This document shows, piece by piece, positions 1-7,095 of a stretch of DNA of 64,000 bases (position 1 is the first letter of the stretch; each line of letters begins with the position of its first letter). The stretch covers positions 1 to 64,000 of the forward strand of contig NZ_LIKT01000019.1 of the NCBI RefSeq assembly GCF_001294455.1. Reading direction: 5' to 3'. The notes beneath the pieces are model-generated. The model searched no databases, was not told the DNA's origin, and saw nothing but the letters and a program-made list of their open reading frames with translations. The DNA comes from Phaeobacter sp. 11ANDIMAR09 (GTDB taxonomy: Bacteria > Pseudomonadota > Alphaproteobacteria > Rhodobacterales > Rhodobacteraceae). The position numbers and the translations under genes were made by a program.

Positions 1-231
1 CTCAACAATGAACGCAACCTTGTGAAAAGATGAAAACCCGCGAGTATGAAGCTCAATGGAACTCACATAAACAGGTTCCGAAAGTTCTAGATGGCTCCAT
101 TCTCGGCGAGTTTTTATCGTGTTTTGGCCATCGTTGACGCCCACCAGTTTTGTAGTCTTGTTCCCTCTTTTTCGAAATAACTCGATGGGGACTTCTTCAA
201 GGGAAGGAGGGGAGGGGAGTTCGTCGTTCAT
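1..231 (-). CDS. Hypothetical protein, 3' end outside window
   Basis: An open frame of 77 codons reads from an ATG at 229-231 leftward off the window edge. It starts MNDELPSPPSLEEVPIELF and is hydrophilic, with no signal peptide or membrane segment in the visible part. I do not recognise the family. GC content is visibly lower than in the core genes, as in the next gene (611-1279), so both probably belong to the same acquired stretch. The lack of stops up to the edge is modest support, because the visible piece is short. Confidence 0.45.
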   Translation of the reverse strand, partial: MNDELPSPPSLEEVPIELFRKRGNKTTKLVGVNDGQNTIKTRREWSHLELSEPVYVSSIELHTRGFSSFHKVAFIVE

Positions 232-375
232 GGTAATTGCCTGCGAAATCAAATGAGTTCTCATAAGCGTAGGGTTGTTTCAGGTGGTAGGCAATCACCT
301 TGTGGGCCACTGACAACAAATCTCCCTCAAGGTTCCACTTTTAGGAGTTGAAGGGGGTGTCGGAGTTTGAAGGGA

Positions 376-589
376 GAAGTGTCCAGAATTTACCCTGGTT
401 CCCTTTATTGGTCACTTTGCCGGGTTTGAAAGACAAAATGCCTGGCGTGCTAGAAAGCAGATTGCCCTCTAGAATAACCTTATTTTCAGGGCTCTATCCG
501 AGTTCTTCCGGGATCATCCGGCCTCTTCCGGTTACTGCAAAATCAAGTGTCTCCTAACAGCTGTAGCTGTAGCTGTAGCGGGACACTTC
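376..589. repeat. 9-bp inverted repeat pair
   Basis: GAAGTGTCC at 376-384 is matched by its reverse complement GGACACTTC at 581-589, with a related word (AAGTGTC) at 545-551. The arms delimit about 214 bp that contains no gene. They could be the ends of a decayed insertion sequence or a small non-autonomous element, but no transposase and no target-site duplication are visible. Confidence 0.3.
559..579. repeat. Hexanucleotide tandem repeat (AGCTGT)x3
   Basis: Three perfect copies of AGCTGT plus AGC lie between the short inverted words AAGTGTC (545-551) and GACACTT (582-588). The flanking words could fold into a 7-bp stem around the repeat. No function is evident. Confidence 0.6.
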
Positions 590-610
590 GCGTTGCAGCA
601 AAATATCCGT

Positions 611-1279
611 CTACCGCATCTTGTCCTGTATCCTCTCTCGCAACTGTACGATTGCAGCTGCCCATTCGTTTTGAAATTCAGTTTTCTCGCTGTTTCTCTT
701 AATTCCGTCCTTGGTTAAGGTTTCGCAGGCCTCTCGACGCTTGGATACGTTTCTTGTCCCGACCACTGAGCGGTAAGAGTCCGGGGCAGGATCCAGGGCC
801 CAAATTGAGAATGTCAGGAACTGAAACAACTCACTCTGAAGCTTTAAGATCGTTTCGGGCCATTGTTGAACCCCAAAAGGCCAGAGGATCTCGGCTTCAT
901 CAAGCAAAGATCTAAACTCCGCTAGCGCTTCGTTCACTCTTTTTTGCTGTGCTTCGTAATCAGCCTCTGCGGCGATCAACGATGCCCTACTTATATCGTC
1001 TGCGGTAGAGCCCTTTGGTAAGGTCAAACCAGCGAACGAACGTCCAAGCGTGTGCATGGGATCCATTAGGTTTTCAAATTCATGTTCATAGGCTCTAAGC
1101 GCTAATAATAGCCTTTTGCCCAGTTCCTGAGAACGCTCCCAAGTTCTATCCGACTTCCACCTACAGACCGCGTACAAAGCGACAAGCGCCGTTAAAGTAG
1201 ATGCCAACGGGGTCAAAAAATTCGAAAAGTTCTCCAATCCAGCTCTCCAGAACTCTGTATCGTCCAAATCAGGCCTCAT
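611..1279 (-). CDS. Hypothetical protein with one N-terminal membrane segment
   Basis: The 222-residue product has one likely membrane helix at about residues 21-41 (FLTPLASTLTALVALYAVC), followed by a charged, mostly helical region rich in Glu, Lys, Arg and Gln that probably lies in the cytoplasm. I do not recognise a family. The ATG at 1277-1279 has no strong Shine-Dalgarno. The AT-rich composition differs from the core genes after 2 kb. It may be a small membrane-anchored accessory gene, but nothing seen here assigns a function. Confidence 0.55.
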   Translation of the reverse strand: MRPDLDDTEFWRAGLENFSNFLTPLASTLTALVALYAVCRWKSDRTWERSQELGKRLLLALRAYEHEFENLMDPMHTLGRSFAGLTLPKGSTADDISRASLIAAEADYEAQQKRVNEALAEFRSLLDEAEILWPFGVQQWPETILKLQSELFQFLTFSIWALDPAPDSYRSVVGTRNVSKRREACETLTKDGIKRNSEKTEFQNEWAAAIVQLRERIQDKMR

Positions 1280-2048
1280 TCACAAGTAGCGCATCAGCAA
1301 TGGACCGACGTCTGTCTCCCGCGTCAACACCAAGCTAATGAAAGCGCAACTTGAGCCCTAGATCCGACATTTGTTGGCCAGCCGTGAACGGCAGCTTCGT
1401 CCTGTAGTTTCAACTGGCCGCCGCAACGCTAGCTTTCGATTATGTTTGGTGGCTGCACTTGTGGCGAAGGGTGACTTTTCCCAGTACGCCTAAAGCAAGC
1501 CCATTCATGCTCTCGCCAGATTCGGCGGCTTTGCAAAGCCCGCGTCTTGAGCATTGCTGCCTTCCATAGCGACATTTGACAGTTGTGGCTCCTGGCTCAG
1601 GCCAGGAACACCTTTTAACTGCCCAGCGGCTGACGGGGGCAAGGGGGGCACCTCTGCGCTCCCTTAATGTGGCCCGCCGCGATAGATAGCAATTCGACGC
1701 CCAACGGTGCCAATGACCGTTTCCAGAGCTGCAGGGCCGTCTCCCCCGGTAAGATCTGGACGCGCTCCTGGATCTTTGTCGCTTTGTGGATCTCAATGTT
1801 AGGAATGATGCATCCGGCTTTTTTGAGAACCTTTAGGAGAGCGGGTTTCAATGTGCTCCGGTTCGGCCCAACAGCGCTGCACAAAAGCGCGCCTTCCCAA
1901 CAGAAGACGACAATGATATGTCGCCATCAGGCACTCTGGCGATGGCGTCGCCGGGGATTGTTTTGCCTTTCCCCAGATCCTGTACGCCGGGACTTTCAAT
2001 CGGGAGATTGAAGGCCCTGCCTTGTCTCCCTCACAACAGGAGACGGTC
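1280..2048. other. Gene-poor junction between accessory and core sequence
   Basis: This stretch of about 770 bp holds several mutually overlapping short frames (for example minus 1615-1884 and 1440-1796), none with recognisable protein sequence or a good ribosome site. I see no tRNA, integrase or clear insertion-sequence ends. It most likely contains decayed coding sequence marking the boundary between the low-GC island and the core genome. Confidence 0.35.
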
Positions 2049-3170
2049 ATGGCCTGGTCACCAGACAAAACTGAAATCAAGAGCTGGAATGAATGGGATA
2101 CGCTGCGCCACGTGATTGTGGGACGCGCGGATGATTGCCACATTCCTCCGGAAGAACCCGCGCTGGACGCCAAAGTGCCGGAGGACAGCGATATGCGTGG
2201 CCAGTGGGGACGCCGCCCGCAGGAAACAATTGATCGCGCCAATGAACTGTTGGACAATTTTGCCAGTCAGCTGCGCGGACGCGGTATTCGTGTCGACCGT
2301 CCCGTCTCGATTGACCATTCGCAGCCGGTGACCACGCCCGATTTTCACACCGAAAGCCAGTTTGGCTGTATGCCGCCGCGCGATGTGCTGCTGACGGTTG
2401 GGCGTGAAATGCTGGAGGCCACCATGTCCTACCGGTGTCGCTGGTTCGAATATTTGAATTATCGCCCCCTGCTAAAACAATATTGGGAAGAAGATCCAAA
2501 GTTCCGCCATGAGGCAGCGCCAAAACCGCGACTGACCGATGCGGATTACCATCCGGACTATCTGAGCGACAAAATCGGGGATGAAAAGCGCCTGCAATGG
2601 GCCGCTGAAAAGTTCTTTGTCACCACCGAAGAAGAGCCCTTGTTCGATGCGGCGGATGTGCTGCGATTTGGGAAAGATCTGGTGGTGCAGCATGGCTTTA
2701 CCACCAACCTCAAGGGCATCGAGTGGCTGCGCCGTCACTTCCCCGACCACCGCGTGCATACGGTGAACTTTCCCGGTGACCCCTATCCGATCCATATCGA
2801 CGCAACGTTTACCCCTCTGCGCCCCGGCTTGATCCTCAACAACCCGCAGCGTCGTCTGCCAGAGGAGCAGCGCGAGATGTTCACCAAAAATGGCTGGGAA
2901 ATTGTCGATGCGGTGCGCCCGGCGCATAACACGCCGCCGGCGCTGTGCTATTCCTCGACCTGGCTGTCGATGAATGTTCTGGTGCTGGACCCCAAAACCG
3001 TCTGTGTTGAAAAGTCAGAGGTCTATCAGGCCGAGCAGATGGACAAGCTGGGCATGGAAGTAGTCGAAGTCGAACTGCGCGACGCCTATGCCTTTGGCGG
3101 CGGGTTGCATTGCTGCACGGCGGATGTTTACCGCGACGGGGAATGTGAAGATTACTTCCCGAACCTCTAA
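2049..3170 (+). CDS. Glycine amidinotransferase (AGAT) family protein
   Basis: Members of this family transfer the amidino group of arginine to an amine such as glycine, giving guanidinoacetate and ornithine. The 373-residue product carries the AGAT signatures: AADVLRFGKD (catalytic-type Asp203), DPYPIHIDATF (His249) and GGGLHCCTADV near the C-terminus (nucleophile Cys355). These correspond to the Asp-His-Cys triad of human AGAT. The ATG at 2049 is preferred over a TTG at 2022 because AGGAGA (2038-2043) precedes it by five bases. A clear terminator follows (3191-3214), so the gene is probably a single transcription unit. The acceptor amine in bacteria is uncertain; inosamine-phosphate or other amidinotransferase activity is possible. 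Confidence 0.88.
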   Translation: MAWSPDKTEIKSWNEWDTLRHVIVGRADDCHIPPEEPALDAKVPEDSDMRGQWGRRPQETIDRANELLDNFASQLRGRGIRVDRPVSIDHSQPVTTPDFHTESQFGCMPPRDVLLTVGREMLEATMSYRCRWFEYLNYRPLLKQYWEEDPKFRHEAAPKPRLTDADYHPDYLSDKIGDEKRLQWAAEKFFVTTEEEPLFDAADVLRFGKDLVVQHGFTTNLKGIEWLRRHFPDHRVHTVNFPGDPYPIHIDATFTPLRPGLILNNPQRRLPEEQREMFTKNGWEIVDAVRPAHNTPPALCYSSTWLSMNVLVLDPKTVCVEKSEVYQAEQMDKLGMEVVEVELRDAYAFGGGLHCCTADVYRDGECEDYFPNL

Positions 3171-3190
3171 GTTCAAAGCGTTGCATCAGG

Positions 3191-3214
3191 CCGACCCGCG
3201 AGGGTCGGTCTTTT
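3191..3214 (+). terminator. Intrinsic terminator after the amidinotransferase gene
   Basis: CCGACCC (3191-3197), loop GCGA, GGGTCGG (3202-3208), then TCTTTT. A perfect 7-bp GC-rich stem with a T-run, 20 bp after the stop codon. Confidence 0.85.
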
Positions 3215-3344
3215 GGTTGTGGCGCCGCGAGAGGTGGGCGCAATTCAAGGCCAGGTTTTTCTGCCCTTGAAAACTCTTTGACCTCTGATCATCGGGGCGC
3301 GATAGCTCGTCCTGAGCCGCCCATAGGCAAAGGACCCAGAGCAG

Positions 3345-4247
3345 ATGATTGATACAGATACGGCTTTTGCCAGTTATGAGGACCTGCGCGCAGACCTGCC
3401 GCAGGCCAGTTTTCCCAAGCGGTCGCAAACGGGGCGGGATCTAAGCGATACCCTGAGCTGTTTTGATGCCTATGTACTGGATGCCTTTGGTGTTTTGAAC
3501 CGGGGTGAGGCAGCAATCGCAGGGGCAGTGGAGCGCATGGCGCAGCTGCGGGGGCTTGGCAAGCGTTTGCTGGTTCTGACCAATGCAGCCAGCTATACGC
3601 GAACGCAGGTTTTGGCTAAATATCACCGACTTGGCTTTGACTTTTCAGCTGATGAGGTGGTCTCCAGCCGGGATGTGGCCCTAGCGGCATTGCCGCCGTT
3701 GCCAGCGGGGCAGGTCTGGGCGGCTGCAGCCGCCGAAGGGGATGATTTTTTGGATGCGTCGCAAGGCCTGCGGATCTTACCATTGGCGGAAAACCCCGAA
3801 CTGTTGGAAACCGCCGGTGGGTTTATCCTGCTGTCCACGGCGCGGTGGGGGGCGGCTGACAGTGCGGTGCTGACGGCTGCGTTGCAGGCCCGGCCGAGGC
3901 CACTGGTGGTGGCCAATCCAGATCTGGTTGCCCCACGTGAAGAGGGGCTGTCGCTGGAGCCGGGTATGTTTGCCCATCAGATCCTACAGGCAACGGGAGC
4001 CAAGGCGGGTTTCTTTGGTAAGCCTTACCGCAACGCCTTTGAGGCCGCCTTGGCCCGGCTGGCTGGGGTGCCGCGCGACCGTATTGCCATGGTGGGGGAC
4101 ACGCTGCACACCGATGTGCTGGGTGGGGCCGCTGCGGGCATCGGTACCGTTTTGATCACGGATCACGGGTTGTTTCGCGGCCATGATGTTGGTCCCTATA
4201 TTGACCAATCCGGTATTCGCCCAGATTGGATCATCGCAACGACCTGA
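3345..4247 (+). CDS. HAD-superfamily (subfamily IIA) hydrolase
   Basis: The 300-residue protein resembles the TIGR01459 group of HAD-IIA phosphatases (NagD/4-nitrophenylphosphatase-like). Motif I is YVLDAFGVLNRG, with the nucleophile Asp46; motif II is the Asn of VLTNAASY near residue 87; motif III is the Lys of FFGKPYRNAFEAAL; and motif IV is MVGDTLHTDVLGG. In HAD-IIA enzymes these bind Mg2+ and a phosphorylated substrate. AGGACC lies nine bases before the ATG. The substrate cannot be read from sequence. It converges on the nitroreductase gene 88 bp downstream. Confidence 0.85.
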   Translation: MIDTDTAFASYEDLRADLPQASFPKRSQTGRDLSDTLSCFDAYVLDAFGVLNRGEAAIAGAVERMAQLRGLGKRLLVLTNAASYTRTQVLAKYHRLGFDFSADEVVSSRDVALAALPPLPAGQVWAAAAAEGDDFLDASQGLRILPLAENPELLETAGGFILLSTARWGAADSAVLTAALQARPRPLVVANPDLVAPREEGLSLEPGMFAHQILQATGAKAGFFGKPYRNAFEAALARLAGVPRDRIAMVGDTLHTDVLGGAAAGIGTVLITDHGLFRGHDVGPYIDQSGIRPDWIIATT

Positions 4248-4335
4248 CAGCTTTGGCCCCAGATGTCAGCGCTTGCGGCAGGCGGAGGGGCTAAAACAGG
4301 CGGAGGGGGTGAAAGGGGGACAGGGCAGCAAAGGA

Positions 4336-5013
4336 TCAGTCCTCGAACCCCAGAAAGCGGGTGGTGTTTTCCACCGGGCGGCGGCGTGAGATCACGGAGT
4401 TTGCGACAAAATCCTCATCCGGGTAGCCCAGAGCAACACAGGTGAGAATAACCTGGTCCTCCGGGATCTGGGCGACCTCGCGCACCACCGGGCTTTGCAT
4501 GATACCCTGGCCATTGATCACCGCGCCAATTCCCTTGCTCCAGGCCGCCAGCACCAGCCCATAGGTCATGGCTCCGGTGTCGAAATGGGCAATCGTATTG
4601 TCGAGCAACGCGCGATCAAAACAGACCACAATGGAGACCGGCGCGTCAAACTGGCGAAAGCCACGCATCACCCAATCCTGACGGCGCTCTTTGTCGTGGC
4701 GCTCGATGCCCATGGCTTCAAATAGCTGCACGGCAATTTCGATCTGGCGGGCGCGGTGTTCGCCTTCATAGGCGGCATAGTCTTCGATGTCGCGGCTCGG
4801 GGGTGTTCCGTCGAGCATACGCTCAGTATTGCCGCGCCGCACCTGTTCCAAAGGCTCCCCAGTCAGCACATGCAGGTGCCAGGGCTGGGTATTCATCGAG
4901 GAGGGCGCTCGGTTGGCCAGCGCGATGATCTCTTGCAGGGTCTCTTTGGGGATGGGAGCCTTGGTAAACCCCCGGATCGAGCGCCTCTCGGCTAGTGCCT
5001 GTTCAAGTTCCAT
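4336..5013 (-). CDS. Nitroreductase family FMN-dependent oxidoreductase
   Basis: This 225-residue protein has the nitroreductase fold signatures: RRSIRGF at the start (FMN-phosphate Arg), NRAPSSMNTQPWHLHVL in the first third, GIGAVINGQGIM in the middle and the C-terminal ALGYPDEDF. Such flavoproteins reduce quinones, nitroaromatics or enones with NAD(P)H. The frame is open further upstream, but the ATG at 5011-5013 follows GGGGAG and gives a normal family length. It lies downstream of TetR and cupin genes on the same strand and may share their regulation, although a 167-bp gap could hold a separate promoter. Confidence 0.88.
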   Translation of the reverse strand: MELEQALAERRSIRGFTKAPIPKETLQEIIALANRAPSSMNTQPWHLHVLTGEPLEQVRRGNTERMLDGTPPSRDIEDYAAYEGEHRARQIEIAVQLFEAMGIERHDKERRQDWVMRGFRQFDAPVSIVVCFDRALLDNTIAHFDTGAMTYGLVLAAWSKGIGAVINGQGIMQSPVVREVAQIPEDQVILTCVALGYPDEDFVANSVISRRRPVENTTRFLGFED

Positions 5014-5180
5014 GATCTCCCCCAAATATTGCCCGGCCAGTTTCTGGCTTGCTGGAGATGATATTAGGCCCCTAGAACTTTGCTTTATAGATGCTTTTGC
5101 GGATGTGCCGCAGCGGAACGATTGGTCTTTTTGAGTCGCGGTGTTCTCTGCAGTGGGAGGGCGCAGAATTCGCTGAGCTG

Positions 5181-5762
5181 TCAACCGCCAGCTTTGAGCC
5201 GCTCCAGAAAGCTTGCGGTGGCCGCGTCAAATGGGACGAGGTTGGCGCTGCTGCGCGCTACCAGTTGCGCCCCTTCGACCAGAGCCAGCGTCGCTGCGGC
5301 CTCGGCCTTTGGCTCCGCACTCCAGCCGGTGTCACTCCCCTCGGCGCGCAGCTGTTCAAAGCGCAGCTCTAGCCAGCTTTGCACCGTTGCGCGAAACTGG
5401 CAGATCTCTTGGCGGGTTTCGGGTGACAGGGCATCCCGCCCAACTGTAAACGCAACGCAGAGACATAGGCCGTGCCCCTCTTGCAGGGCCTGGCGGTAAA
5501 ACCTGACAAAGGCGATCAGCGCCTGGCGCGGCAGAGGCATTGCAATTGCATAGCGCTCCAGCGTCATCGCCACCTGTTTTGCATAGCGGGCCATAATCGC
5601 GTGCAGGAGATCTGATTTGGCCGGAAAGTGATAGTGGATGCTGGCCTTGCGAATGCCGACCTCGGCGCTCAGGTCAGAGTAGCTGAAGCCATCGGCCCCT
5701 TTTTGCCGCACCTGCCGTTCCGCGGCGTCCAGGAGACGGCTCCGGGTGTCGGGTTTGGTCAT
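5181..5762 (-). CDS. TetR/AcrR family transcriptional regulator
   Basis: The 193-residue protein begins with a TetR helix-turn-helix: RSRLLDAAERQVRQKGADGF, then SDLSAEVGIRKASIHYHFPA with the typical recognition helix ending in YYHF-like YHF. The C-terminal ligand-binding half is unassigned. The ATG at 5760-5762 follows GGGAG by eight bases; an ATG nine codons earlier is less well placed. It is encoded 93 bp after the cupin gene on the same strand. The palindrome at 6601-6620, ahead of the cupin gene, is the obvious candidate operator, which would make the unit autoregulated. Confidence 0.9.
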   Translation of the reverse strand: MTKPDTRSRLLDAAERQVRQKGADGFSYSDLSAEVGIRKASIHYHFPAKSDLLHAIMARYAKQVAMTLERYAIAMPLPRQALIAFVRFYRQALQEGHGLCLCVAFTVGRDALSPETRQEICQFRATVQSWLELRFEQLRAEGSDTGWSAEPKAEAAATLALVEGAQLVARSSANLVPFDAATASFLERLKAGG

Positions 5763-5855
5763 TTTGCGCGCTCCCATAGACGCTTTCATAGACAGGGTTC
5801 ATCTGGTGGCCCGCACGGTCGAAAGATCCGTCGTGAAGACGCCGACCCCGTTGCA

Positions 5856-6524
5856 TTAGGCGGTGGGCGATCTGGCATAGGGCAGATGGCCCGTTTTCAT
5901 CCAGACCCGTGCGCCGTCAGGCCCGGTCCGTGCGGTCAGGGGCGACCCCTGGGGCAGCCGTAGCCAGGATCCGGTTTTTAGGAGGTCGCCGCCTTCGCTC
6001 AGGCTGCCTTCGAGAACCAGGAGCTCAATGCCGCCGGGGTCGTTTACCTCAAAATGCGTCTCAGCTGCGATGTGATGATAGGTGACGACCTCGCGCGCAT
6101 CTCGGTGCAGTTCCAGCGTGGCAATGTCTTCAGTCACGGGGCTGCCTGCGACGGACATCTCTTTGCGAAACTGCGTCCGGTCCTCCATGTCAAATTGCCA
6201 GAGTTTGACAAAAATGGTGCAACCCTGGTCGGATCCCGGCGTGTGGCTGGTGGTGGGCGGGTTTCGCACATAGCTCCCCGCAGGATAGTCGCCATGTTCG
6301 TCCTGAAACACCCCTTCGAGCACAATGAATTCTTCCCCACCGGTATGGGTATGCGCAGAGAAGTGGCTCCCTGGCGCATATCTGACAATAGAGGTTGCAC
6401 GGGCCACTTCGGCACCAATGCGGTCGAGCATCCGCCGATCAACTCCCACCATCGGAGAGGCAACCCAAGGCTCATCTGCGGAATGCACAAGGGCACGTTT
6501 GCTGAAATCTGCGTTAATTTCCAT
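5856..6524 (-). CDS. Two-domain cupin protein (ChrR-like cupin)
   Basis: The 222-residue protein has two cupin barrels. The first carries the metal-binding pattern [18 protein letters not shown] with downstream [14 protein letters not shown]; the second is weaker ([19 protein letters not shown]). It resembles the cupin half of ChrR anti-sigma factors, but the zinc-binding anti-sigma N-terminus is absent, so I do not call it an anti-sigma factor. The ATG at 6522-6524 follows GGAGA. It is the first gene of a probable cupin-tetR(-nitroreductase) unit, with a 20-bp palindrome 77 bp upstream. Confidence 0.82.
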   Translation of the reverse strand: MEINADFSKRALVHSADEPWVASPMVGVDRRMLDRIGAEVARATSIVRYAPGSHFSAHTHTGGEEFIVLEGVFQDEHGDYPAGSYVRNPPTTSHTPGSDQGCTIFVKLWQFDMEDRTQFRKEMSVAGSPVTEDIATLELHRDAREVVTYHHIAAETHFEVNDPGGIELLVLEGSLSEGGDLLKTGSWLRLPQGSPLTARTGPDGARVWMKTGHLPYARSPTA

Positions 6525-6600
6525 TTGCTTGTCTCCAAGTGTGACGATCATGTGCCGTAGGGTAGAGCCAGGTCGGCCTGAGGCTTAGCAGGAGGGTAGT

Positions 6601-6620
6601 TATCTACTAGTTGGTAGATA
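6601..6620. promoter_or_regulatory. Candidate TetR-type operator upstream of the cupin gene
   Basis: TATCTAC (6601-6607), spacer TAGTTG, GTAGATA (6614-6620) form a perfect 7+7 palindrome centred about 87 bp upstream of the cupin ATG. Size, spacing and position fit a TetR-family operator, and a TetR gene lies in the same operon. The assignment is inferred from position only. Confidence 0.6.
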
Positions 6621-7095
6621 GCCTGGCATAGCCCAGGGTAAAGATGGCGGCAGTCACGTTTGTGTCATTCTGGGGACTGCCAGACCGTAAGCCACGCCAC
6701 ATGAGCTCGTGGCACAGGGATGCGCAGATCACTTGCGAGGGGCATATCGTCACGAATTCTACTGGGGGGGGCGGTTTTCTGGGGTTGGGCGCTGCTATGA
6801 TCTTCCCAAAGGGAAACACCTAAACAATACACTGGTCACTCTATTGCAGCATGGAAAAATACCCCAGGCCAAGAGCGCCTTAAAACTTTCACTCGTTAAG
6901 CGTTGAAAAACAAAACAAATGGAAGAGCATAGCAGCAAGATTATCTTAATGTTTCTGGCCCCAGTTGTGGAGGCGGGTATTCCTTACCTCAGAATGAGAC
7001 TTGTGCGCACGGGTCGCACAGACGGGCCGCGATTTCTTGCCACGCTTAGGTGCTTCGCGGATTGACGCCGCTGGTCAGGCGGAACAGTGTTCGGC
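6621..7095. other. Intergenic stretch, nothing recognised
   Basis: About 475 bp separate the palindrome from glnE. Short frames on both strands here lack ribosome sites and recognisable sequence. It presumably holds the two divergent promoters for glnE and the cupin unit. Confidence 0.4.

Larger units (their letters stand above)
232..610. other. Gene-free stretch with short repeats
   Basis: I see no convincing gene here; a 69-codon plus-strand frame at 348-557 has no ribosome site and no recognisable sequence. The stretch holds a 9-bp inverted repeat (376-384 and 581-589), a hexanucleotide microsatellite (559-579) and several TTCCGG-like words near 510-530. It looks like degraded mobile or intergenic debris. 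Confidence 0.4.

Noticed and set aside
1440-2011. Several 90-150 codon overlapping frames
   Set aside because: They conflict with each other, lack ribosome sites, and none resembles a known transposase or other family.
5856-6524. ChrR anti-sigma factor
   Set aside because: Only the cupin part is present; the zinc-binding anti-sigma domain and a partner sigma-factor gene are missing.
6607-6819. 70-codon minus-strand frame upstream of the cupin gene
   Set aside because: Its end overlaps the palindrome, it has no ribosome site and no recognisable sequence.
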